Shown here piece by piece: positions 27,401 to 39,400 of a DNA stretch of 64,000 nt; positions within the stretch are counted from its first letter, which is position 1, and each line of letters opens with the position of its first letter. The notes under the pieces were generated by a model. It searched no databases. It was given only the letters and a program-made list of their open reading frames with translations, and was not told where the DNA came from. The position numbers and the translations under genes are program-made. The stretch lies in contig OZ034970.1 in assembly GCA_964030785.1 (NCBI GenBank), positions 16,619,911-16,683,910 on the forward strand. The letters run 5' to 3'. This DNA comes from Siderastrea siderea. Lineage: Eukaryota; Cnidaria; Anthozoa; Scleractinia; Rhizangiidae.

Positions 27401-30400
27401 TGCAACAATCATGGTCACAGACATTGTCAAACGTCTACAATCTTTTATGTGACGCAAGTAGCGCGAGCTACAACCGAAGTCACATGCCCCAGTCGTAAGC
27501 AAAAAAGACACTGTCTAAGTCTACCCATAATGTACCCTCTTATACGATGCATTCCATCCGGTTAGTTGTTATGAAAACTTTGATTATTTATTTAAAGGTG
27601 TGTCGGAATGGCTTGTTGAGATTTCTCAGATCGAATGTCATCCGCTGGCCTGAGCGTTTCCCTGGTACAAGAAACGAAGACGGGATTTACAGATTCCAGA
27701 ACTCTTACGTAATAGCACCATACTGGGCCTACATTAACCACAATGCCTTTAGAGTCGCGGGCAACAGGGCATCCGCGGTATATTACCACGTCTACAGAAA
27801 GGACGCCATTTCTACAAACCACGAAAGGGAAATCTTCAATCGAGCCAACAGTGACGTGCAACGCTACCAAACAAACCCCAGAATTCCACTGTTTGACGCG
27901 TCCTGGATATTGGTGGTGACCTGGGTTCGAATTTATCCTAACACATATCCGTCCGTGATCACAGTAGGTTTATTATTTAATTTTTTCAATGCCATTCACA
28001 CCTAACGTAAAGTGTAATTTTCAGAGTCTCGAACCGAGGGTTAGGGTTTGGCCCTGGAGCCCTGCCGTTTTGGCTTTGAATCCCATACTCTGAGGCTTTC
28101 TTCACCTCAGTGAAGCCCAAACAATGGCGATTAGAGTGGAGTGTTTCGACCTTCGTATAAGATCAGGTTTTGGAATAAGTAAGGGAAAGAGAGAGGTTTT
28201 TTCTTCTCTTGGTAAGAGAAAGGGGTAGGGGATCGTGAGCTGGTAATAAAATGTCTCACAATTATTAAGAAATAGGCTTAGGGGCCATACCGTATGAACC
28301 AAGAGTGGGTTCCCAGCCCCATGTGCCCCTTCCTCTGGATTGGTTCCGTACAGCCTTCGAGTACCGTGATTTCCCTAATTGTGGAGTGTTTTTACCTTCG
28401 AACGTGAACGCTATTTTGTCGTAAGCGCTTCTTATCAAAATTTATTTACTCCCAATTATCATCTTTCAATGAATGTTTTCCACTTTTCTTTCGAGATTTA
28501 CCACGGATGCGGTGAAGGCTACCTCAGACCTATTGCAATTAATTAATGCCAATTTATTAATTTATTATCAAAACCTGATCTTATACGAAGGTCGAAACAC
28601 TCCACTCTAATCGCCATTGTTTGGGCTTCACTGAGGTGAAGAAAGCTTCACCTCTGGATTGGTTCCGTACAGCCTTCGAGTACCGTGATTTCCCTAATTG
28701 TGGAGTGTTTTTACCTTCGAACGTGAACGCTATTTTGTCGTAAGCGCTTCTTATCAAAATTTATTTACTCCCAAGTATCATCTTTCAATGAATGTTTTCC
28801 ACTTTTCTTTCGAGATTTACCACGTATGCGGTGAAGGCTACCTCAGACCTATTGCAATTAATTAATGCCAATTTATTACTGTGGTTATTTTTTAAGGCGA
28901 ACACTTTCCAGACTGTCCTGATGACTGATGGCCAGCATACGTTCTCGTTGTTTAATTATCCTGAGAATGGAATAGAGTGGTCAACACCTACAGGAGGGTA
29001 CGTAATTATAAACGCTCTATCGGGCTAACCTTAAAAAGACATTGCAGAGGTGGCATAAAGAAAGGTGCTTCCTAATACAGACTGTATGTTCGCACAGTTT
29101 ATGGCTGTGCAGGAAAAGCAGATCTTAGCAAGGGTATTGGAATCAAAAAAGAAAGTGTGGGTAGCCACAAATTTTCAGAGATAATTAAACCACAACTCTA
29201 AAAAGGTTGAAAAAACAAAACAGTGCATGGCATCTTCTTCCAGATTTAAGCCCAATTATCGGCTCTGAAAAATGCGTGGTTCCCCCAAATTTCTTTCTGC
29301 ATTCCAATAACCCTTGCCAAGATCTGCTTTTCCCGCATAGTCATAAATTGCGCAAAAATACTGCACTGTAGTCGCTGCCTTATAACGTCTGATTATCACA
29401 CTCAGGTACCGCCCAACATAATGTGCGACCAAACAACTTATGCGACCAGATATACTGCACCACTAAGCATGTTATGCGTCACTCGTGAAAAGTCCCCTTT
29501 GATTTAGATTTCATGGCTAACTAACGGTACTCCTTATGAAATAAGGATCTTTAAATATTTTGCTTCAAAACTTGCATTGGAGGAAAGATGTTTTCGTTTA
29601 CGGAGCTGTTTGTTTGTTTTTTTATCCAGGCGTTTCCGGCAGTTCTGGCAGAATGCGCGTGGACTTCCAGTTGCTGGATATAATGCGGGTGACAGAGCAT
29701 CGCTACGCTTCAACAACTTGCCAAAGTAAGGAAGCCATTTAAAGTACCAAAAATGTCTACAGAGGTTAAGTAGAAAAATCTGACTGATTTCTATTTTGTC
29801 CTACAGTAAACCTTACGAGATGTTTATTCACTTATCAGTAAACATGAATCCAAGCATGGTGAAAGATACTGAGATGAAAGTGTAGGATAACACATTGAGT
29901 GTTATCAAATACTAATTCCCAATAGATAATATGTACTTATTTCTCTTTCACGTCAGTTCAGGGACTGTTGACATAGATATGATAGACCAGCGTCTTGGAT
30001 CTGCCAACGAATTTGGGATATGGCACAACCGATTAGACGCTAACCCAATCCTGGACTTACCGGGCAAGAAGTGCTATGATTGGTACAGACAACAGGCGAA
30101 CGTCAGAATTCCCCAGTTGCCTCCTTGCCCGTGTACGTTTAATCAGGCTACATTGGATAAACGCTTTTTCGTGGACTACAGCGGAACCGTGGCGATCCGA
30201 AGCAACCAAACAATATGTGCTTATTCCATTCCTGTAATAATAAGCCGCTGGGTTCAGCAATGTTGTTACACGGACAGTCCAGGTGGCGGAAAAGTCCTCG
30301 TTCTAGGGCCACGAGAAGGAGGAGGTCCGTTCTTGATCGGTCTTCAGGGTTCCCCTGGGATATCGGACCTGGAGGCGCATGATTACTGCTGCAATTCATC

Positions 30401-33400
30401 TCTGTGCGCTCTTTACTATCAGCGGCGTCCATCTAGAAACTGTAACGGCTTCTCCTTAAGACGTAGAGGTAAAGGCTTTTACTGATACAAATAAATTTCA
30501 ATTTGTTATTTGCAAAGTCTAGCTGAGTAGGTATTTTTTATATCCTAATTTGGTTGCAAAGCGTCGGGAAATCATAATTCAACACATCTCATATCTTGAC
30601 CATATAGGAACATTTCAGTTTTGAGATCCTCGTGGCATAATCTTTTAAAAACTGGCATTATATAAACCCATAATTTTAATCGCTTTACTCCTTTGTATTG
30701 AAAAGATCAGTTTATATGATCTAGAGTTTAAAGCCAATTGCATGAAACTGAGAAAGTGATTCATTCCTGAGTGGCTTATGTTCCCAATGTCAAGCGACTC
30801 CGTTACATGTCAAACCGCTGTACGGAAAGTCGTTGGTTTGTCTGGAACTCGGAATGCTTACCTTTTTTCTTGACAAGGGCTCAATTTAGTTTACATCACA
30901 GCTCCTGAAATGTTCCCGGTTAAGTTGTTTGCTTTTTTTTCAGGTCTGATTTGGGGAGATCCACATTTTTCAACTCTTGATAACAAAACATACACCTTCA
31001 ACGGACTTGGTGAATACACAATGGTTGTAATTGACAATGGTGTGTTTGAGATGCAGGCGCGCACAAAAAGAACCAGTGGTAGAGGACTGGGAACAGTGTT
31101 TTCGGCGGCAGCGGCCAAAGAACAGGACGCTGCTGTAGTTGAAGGGAGAATAGATAACAATGGTAATCCTTAATACTTCACATCCTATTTTAAGGTCGAA
31201 GTTATAATTTTGGCAAACTTTTCTTGCGAAATTTCACTTATTCCAGTGAAAACTGCAATAACACCAAAGGGAAGTACTGCATGGTAGTTTTTACTTGAAG
31301 GGTAAAATGTTTCGTCACCGCATTCAAACGTCAGAAGCACTTTGCATAGCACACAAACAGCACCTCATGAAAGTACTGTTACTAAAACACCTTTCATTTG
31401 AATGGTTACACGTTAGGATTACAAATTAAGAGTCACACGTCAGGCCAAGCCGGCTTGTACATACAATGAACAGGACGAACGCAAGGAGGATCATTCAGGT
31501 GTATTATGTAGCTATCAGGCTGAGCTTAGGACGTCCGTCTTTCAAGTCGTAAAAAGGCGGATACTTTATCTAAACGCATAACCTGTTTTGTTGTTGATTT
31601 TACTCTATTTGTACTTTTTTTCCGCAGGTGAACTTGAGGTACTCGTGGCAGGAAGTCCGTATGATATCTCCATAGTTACACCGATGGGGACATACATTCC
31701 AGATGCAAACATCACGCTGATCAGAGATTCTGACGGCACAACCACGGTTCTTTTTCCGTCTGAGATTTCTTTCATTTTCGCCAATGTCGATAGCACCCTG
31801 GCCATCGCATTTGACGGCCCAGAGCAGTTTAAAAATCGGACCAAGGGTCTTTTGGGAACTTGGAATGATAATCCTTCAGATGATTTCCTGGCCCCGGATG
31901 GAACATTGCTACCTGCTGACGCAACACCTCAACAGATACATTATGAATTTGGACTGAAATGTGAGTTTTCATACACCCTAAAAATAATTCCACTTAATTC
32001 ATTTGAGAGATCTAATGGCATCTCAGCAAATGAGCCTTGTTTAGAAAAAATGCACGACTGATCAATTCCTTAATGAAAGTAGCTAGTAAGTGTGGGCGAG
32101 CTCACCCAGTTGCTCAGTAGTTTGAACATCCCACCGGTGTGCGGAAAGCCATGGCTTCGATTTCCATTAGGGACTCAGACTTTTTCTTTGTTCCACGCTC
32201 GCGACATGTTGAATACTTCACTTTGTGTTAAAAAGGGATAGTTTCATGTTCCGCGCATGTGCAACTATGACGTTAGACCATTCAATTCCATTGTTTATGA
32301 AACAATCGGAAGCGAATATATAACCCTTGCGGAAAATTTACTTTTGAAAATTTCACGGTCAGTCGCGAAAACGTGGTTGTATTTTCCGACTCGATGCGTT
32401 AAAATACCTTTTTTGCTTTCTTACCAAAGTTTTTGTAAAAAGACTCCCATATGCACTCAAGTGATCAAAGACCACAATTTGTGCAAGCAGAATGACGGAC
32501 TACCAAATTTCGCATTAGATTTTAACCAGTTATGTTTGTGCATCTTTTAATATTCTCCAAAATTTATCCCCCGAAAGAAAATTTAATTGGCATCAATGGC
32601 AAAGGTAATCAGTAATAATGATCACTCGGTAGTACAGCGGCACTGGTAGCGGCAACTATGGTAAAGGTGATGTTCAAATATGCTTGACAAATCCAAGGTG
32701 AGAGATCGGAAGTCTATACGAAAAGGCGCCCTCTCAGTTTATTTGTGTCCTTGGCATTCACCCACTATATCCATGATTGAATTTCAACAGAACAGACCAC
32801 AACCCTAATTATTTAGTATGGCAAGGAGAGGAAGAAAAGGCTAAGGCCTTAACGTCACCACGCTGTGACATTCTGGGTATTAATTACTTGCTTGCCAAAA
32901 TACAAATGAAGGGTCCGCGTGTTATGGTCCGTCTAAATAGCCTATGCGTACGTTTCAAGACTTTTATACCACCGGGCTAAACAGCTTTTAAAATGTTAAC
33001 TAAGCTTTGCTAAAACATTTGGACGGACCATGGCTTTCTTAAAACCTACACGTCGTTTAGGGAACTGATCAGCATTTCTCTTTTCTTTCCTTTTCCAGGG
33101 CAAATCAGAGCTTCTCGATCACTTTTTACCTATACACCCCAGCAAAACCCCGCATCTTTCATCGACCTGAGCTATGTACCAATGTTCATAGACAACATAA
33201 CCTGGACCAATGACTCGTTCAGGTTTCAAGCTGAGAAGGTCTGTGGTAACAACACCAACTGCTTGTTTGATGCTGCTGTGACAGTGGACACGTCTTATGG
33301 AATGGCTACAAAAAAACTGGAGGAAAATAATAATGAAGTAAACAGAGAGCTAGGTAAGATATTCGAATTCCTATTTTATTTATCCTATGCTTCGATATGC

Positions 33401-36400
33401 TACGTAATAAAAACCCAGCCAGCAAGCTGGGTAACCGTGGTTTTCTCGATAGTTTCCTAGTGTTCATTCTTTTTTTATAACTAGGCACGGAAGGTTCAGC
33501 TACTGGTAGAGTAAGCGCGAAATGTATTTGGGGTGTGGTCGAACCATCTGTGGATCTTCCTCGGAAATATTCGGCAGTCTTCAGAAAAGGTGGAAGACCC
33601 ACCTTCGGGCCAACTTTGGAAATCTTCTTTGGGAAGCAGGCTTGGGCAACATTAAGTAATTCAGCAAAAACATGAAACAAAAGACATTATAACGCAGGTA
33701 ATTTCATTCCATGCAGTATTTACTCAAACCGTTTTTCTGTTGTTATTTTCTCCACAGCAAACTTCCCGCCTAAAATGCACGGACCACAAGTTATGGAAGC
33801 TACAATAAACCAAACGATTGAATTCAACATCACGGCCGAGCACAACTCAAGCGACTACTTTGTATTTACAGTAGAGAACTTCCCAAACGTAGAAATTGTC
33901 GCCAATACAACACAGTACCTCGTTATTCGGTGGCATCCTACATCTACAGAGAAGGTGAGTAGCCATAAGTGGCAGATCCAGGAAAAGGGGCCTGGGTAAA
34001 CCCCTCCCCCCACTTCTCTTCGCTACTTTGTTTCAAAAATTAAGACCGGATGACACTACGTTTCAAAATTTTGACCCTTACCCTGCCACTGGCCACTAGT
34101 ATAACCTTGTCTGTATGTTAATATTTATCACCCACCGATTAATTTTTGAGCACGCTCGTTGTAGAATCACATCACGTGGTACAAATTCAGAACTGGTATT
34201 CCTCGACCGACTACAACAAAACAAACAAACAAGTCAAAGTTCGGGTCAAAGGTTTTGATTTTTCAAGGAAGAAAATGAAAAACGTTTAATAGAAGCCAAT
34301 GATGGCGAAATCATCTGCAATCATGCCATGGTCATCAATGGCTGTTTTTCTTCTTTAGCACAACGGACAAAAGTGCATTGTGAAAATTAATGGAAGAGTT
34401 ATAGTATAAATGAACCCCTTCTGGCCTGCTGGTATATGGGAGAATAATGCCCTTGACTCACATCTTTTGGACAGTCTTTCAACCCTGGGAATTATCCTCC
34501 GACACAGCAGCCGCCAGAAGAGGGTTTAATTACTAAATAGATGCTCAGTTTCACAGCTAACTGTTGCCCTTTTTCATCAGCCCGCGCGAATCAGAATCGT
34601 AATCTGGATTCCGATTTTCAGAGTTCGAGTTCACTAGGGTCGTGTAATTCACTATTCTTTCATTATGGTTCGCCAAAAAGATGTAAATAATTTTCCTCAT
34701 GCACGCCCACGAAAGAGAGCGGTATTCTGCTTGTTGCAGTGGAATTTTAATCTTGTATCCCGCATTTAAAAATTAAGGTATTCTGCATCCTGTCTTTCAC
34801 ATCCCGACAATCCTATGATGGACCTTCAGTATCAAAAGCACTTTTTTCTTAGCAAAGATACCGAAGGAACAAGGAGGGACAGGGCTCATTCTTCACAGCG
34901 TCAAACGCAGCTAGCGCCACTTCTAGTGTCCAGTGCCTTGAAACTTGTATCGACACAAAGTTTACCAGGGTGAAGGTCGTTTGAAAACAGTTCATAAAAT
35001 GCTGCGATAAACCCAATTTCACGCCGACAAAACCGGTGACTGACAGTTGCTTTCTTTTGAACGGATTCTCAAAATGAAAAGCTTATGTTTTTTCAATCGG
35101 CGTTACGTTTTGGTCTTAAAGTGTTGGATTCTGCATTTTTTTTCTGTATCTGCTTTGCAAAATTACTGTGGCGGTAAATGGGCACGCTGTTTGCTGTGAA
35201 GAGTCAAACAGGGTCATATCAAGCACCTTTGACTTTCAATCTGCAATAAGACCCGAACTAAAGTTTGATTCAATAAAAAGAGGCTCTTCGGTAGCTCTTC
35301 TGTTTGTTATGAAACACTTCAAAAGCATTTTTGCAGTTATTGGAAATGAAAATGGTTTTGTGCTTTGATTGACAGATCGAACCCATACTTACAGTGACTG
35401 ACAGCAAGGGTTCTTCATCGGAGCTCCGCCCACTTATTCTACTTTGTCCATGTAAAAATGACGCCCAATGCATCGAGGACGACGACGTCAGGATGCAACG
35501 AGAAAGCGGTGCTAGATTCATTGTATTGTCATGTAGGTGTCCCGCGGGACTCACAGGACAAAACTGCGAAAGTAACGTTGATGCGTGTTTGGAAAACAAT
35601 GAGCCTTGCTTCCCTGGTGTGAAATGCATTAACCTTAAATCTTCTGGTGGAACTGGATACAAGTGCGGCCCGTGTCCCGCGGGATACAGAGGGGATGGAG
35701 CTACCTGTGATGGTAAGAAACAATGCCTGCAAACTCAGACCCTAACTCTGTGTGGGAAGAGGGCGATGAGAACGTTAACTCCAACCAAAAGCAGTTTCCC
35801 TTCCTTAACTCTTTTACATTCCCTGTATACTGAGAGCGTTCTTTAACGGTTTAAAGTCTAGTACATGTTAGTAATATGTCGTGTGCTCAACATGATTTAA
35901 TTGTTATTTCGATTATTACTTATTTGAGGCTCTTTATTCCATAGACATCGACGAATGCACTGCTAACATATCTACATGTAGCCAGTTGTGTATCAATACT
36001 CCAGGATCTTATCTGTGTGACTGCAACCAAGGCTACAACCTCAATAGTGATGGCATCAGCTGTAGAGGTAAAGTCAGCCATCAGTTCTGCGTTACAAATA
36101 CTTGCCTGAAGTCAGAAACATTTAACTTTTTTTCCGCCGATTTGTCTATGAGTTCACGTTTACGCGGGAGTAAGTCAAATGATTATTTAATAATATACTC
36201 AACTACGGAATGAGAAAGCCAATTCTCCTGAGGAAAGAAGAAAACAGGAAAAAAGGAGAGAATTTCATCTGTTTTGAAAACGCAGACTTCCAAATATTTT
36301 ATAATGATTGCATATACGGTGTATTGTGTTTTATGTGCGGCCCGATTTCATGGATCAATTGTTCAATGTATCTTCAGCAATCAGTTTGCCGAAAACTGCA

Positions 36401-39400
36401 ATATCCCGTGCTGAGTATGAATACTTCTGTACTCATAAATACTTTTATTGGTTTTAAGCTCCTTGGTCTCTGATTGGTTTCTTACCACTCGATTATCATT
36501 GCAACCATTCCACTCAATTTCGTAGTACGAGAACTCATGCTGTATTAGTAAATTTCGTGAAATAATTCAGTTTTTATATATTTTTAGATATCGATGAGTG
36601 TGCGGTATCCAATGACTGCATGCAGCAGTGCACAAATTATCCAGGTGGCCGAAGCTGTTCCTGTTTTGAAGGCTTCCAAGTTGATCCTGTTGATAACACC
36701 GCTTGTATACGTAAGTACCACCTATAAACCAGTAAGTACAACATCATCTCAACATCCTTCACTATATAAGCGACTATGTACACCTTAATATATGTATGTT
36801 TTATTTATCCTAACACGCCGGAAGCCTCTGGTCGAGTAAATAAAAAGGGTCTTGATGGGAAGTCGAGATGCTGATTTTGACTGATTCTGGATGCGTGACG
36901 GTCACACCCATTTAGAGAAAAATTCAAGGTTGAAGTGACAGCAAAAATTACCCTTGAAGGTTGTTTCTGCTCGAAAACCTACCTCCACTAACTATTGATG
37001 CTAACAAATCTGCTTAGTTATCGGAGTTAACCCCTTGAGACCCTCATTCCGTTTTTCTAGAGTAGCTTTTCTAGAGTATACTTTGAGTCGACACGACTTC
37101 TCCATATTTTCAGTTTGGAAGAGAACAAAATTAAAGACTCAGTTTTGCCCAGTATGCATTGTGCGCTGCGAGCATTAGCGGCCATTTTCTTGATGTTGAA
37201 AAAGTGGGAAATTCAGTATTGTTGGTCTTTCCAATCCGTTTCCATCGGCCGTGTCACTAATTGATCCTTGCTGTTAGGCATTCATTCAAGTACCCTAATA
37301 ATCAATAAACACTTTCGAATGTATTTTCTGTTGTTTTTGGTTAATTTTTATCCGTAATCTGGCAAAGGTATCTTTGCAGGGTTTATGGCTAATATTAGCC
37401 AGGGCTATTGGAATCCGAAATGAATATTGCAAGTAAACAATTATTTTTCTGAGATAATCAAGCCATAATTCTTAAAAAGCTTTTACATACATAACAGTGT
37501 ATGGCGTTTTTTTAAACTCAACTATCTCTAAAAAATGCGTGGATACCCCCAATTTGCTTTTTGGATTCCAACAACCCTAGCTGAGATCCTCTTTTCCCGC
37601 ATAGTCATAAATCAAGCAAAATACCTTTGTATTAGTAGGTACCGTCCTTAAGAAACCCGAGTTTCTCGGAACATCCAGAGATGCGCAGAACGTATGTGAA
37701 GTAACAAAAGGAGGCACTGTCCTTAATTCTAGATTATTATCTCTTTTCCGCAGCCGTTTCACGTTGTAACGTTACAAAAGCAGCAGGTTGCCAGCAAGTT
37801 TGTCGCGAAGACCATGGACAACCAAAATGTTCCTGCCGCAAAGGATATGAGCTGAACGCTGACGGCAAAACGTGTGATGGTGAGCAAAAAAATTCAGTTA
37901 ACTTCCCTATTGAAGTAAAAGTTTCTGATTACATTTCATTTCATTGATAATTTTACTGATTGCCATTCGGAGCCCGTGTCAGTTCTGGCTCCTAAAGAAG
38001 TAACGCTGTCAATGGAAATCCTGGAACCCATTCAGCTCCACTAGCTTAGTTCTGGCTCCCAAATGTTTTAGACCAGAGATCCCCTTTAGGCCTGTGAAAA
38101 TGGACTAAAAAAGTATAATTTAGTTGCCACAATCCTCAATATATTTTTGCCCCTTATTTCCCTTAATTTGCTCTCCGCTTTTCGTTCGTCTCTGTTACTA
38201 CCGTAGACCTTGAAAAAATATATTGTTCACCCTAGAAACTCCCAACCCGAATTATTCTCTTTTACAGTTAAAGTCTCGAGAGAAAATTATAAAATGCGCA
38301 CTGTAGACTAGAACCGACCATTTCACCGCTTTTTGGTTTTCATTTGGGTGATCGACAACTCACTTCTCCAACTATGTTTTGGTCTCTATATTCTACAGTT
38401 TTCTACCAGTTTGTCCAGCTGTGTATCAACCAGGTTCGCTACTAGTTGTAACGGTTGATCAAAAAAAAAACAATCGATAGCAGTTGTTTCCTAATACAAC
38501 CTCCTGAAAAACCCAACTATTCAACTAACATACAACGGTTGATCGCAACAGGCACAATGTTAACTCGAAAAGTAGGTTGCAAGAATGCCCAGTGTAACAT
38601 CGGGTGATAGTCACATCATTTGACCTCCCACGTGCTGAAATATTTTGTTTTGTCACCAGATATCAATGAGTGTACAACACATAAACATAGATGCTCACAG
38701 TTGTGCCACAACACAGACGGAAGCTACACGTGTTCCTGCCTTTCAGGCTACAGCTTGGCCCCAGACCACATGACGTGCAACGGTAAACTGGTTCAAAAAC
38801 TCATAAAATGCATATTTATCCTGATTTTGATTTTTGCCAGTTTTATTCTTCGTTTTTAATCAGTTTTCAAGTTTTTAAATAGCCTTCAGAATTTTTTGTC
38901 ATTAATTTGGCATCAATTAAGGTGATTTCCTAATTCCGGAAATCAGAGTATATCGAAATTTTGCATATATCTCTCTTACAAAATGTTGAAACAAGTCGAT
39001 CCTTTCACTTTTTGAAGTCAAATTATATCGATATGTTTTCTTGTTTTAGACATCGATGAATGCGGCCTGATAGATGTGGTGAACTGCGGTGGTTCATTGG
39101 AGCTTTGTATTAACACCATGGGATCATTCTACTGTAAATGTCAAGATGGATTTCAGCGCATAAATAACACCTGTGAAGGTAATGGGCTGTAATGGCGTCA
39201 ATTTTATAGTGCAAAAATCTGAGACTTCAACTCAGATTTAAAAGTATTTCACTTGCATGCTTAAAAGTTCGAATTACCTTATACAGCACAATAAATAATA
39301 TCACCAGTACCTTACACTACTTGAATGGCCGCAACTACAAAGTTAAGAATTAGAATCACCTTGAGTAGCATTGAAGTTTCATCTGAATATTTCTTTCACA

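Noticed and set aside
29560..29742. 60-codon ORF over the last NIDO exon
   Set aside because: It uses the wrong frame and crosses both splice sites; the phase from the preceding exon gives the NIDO signature instead.
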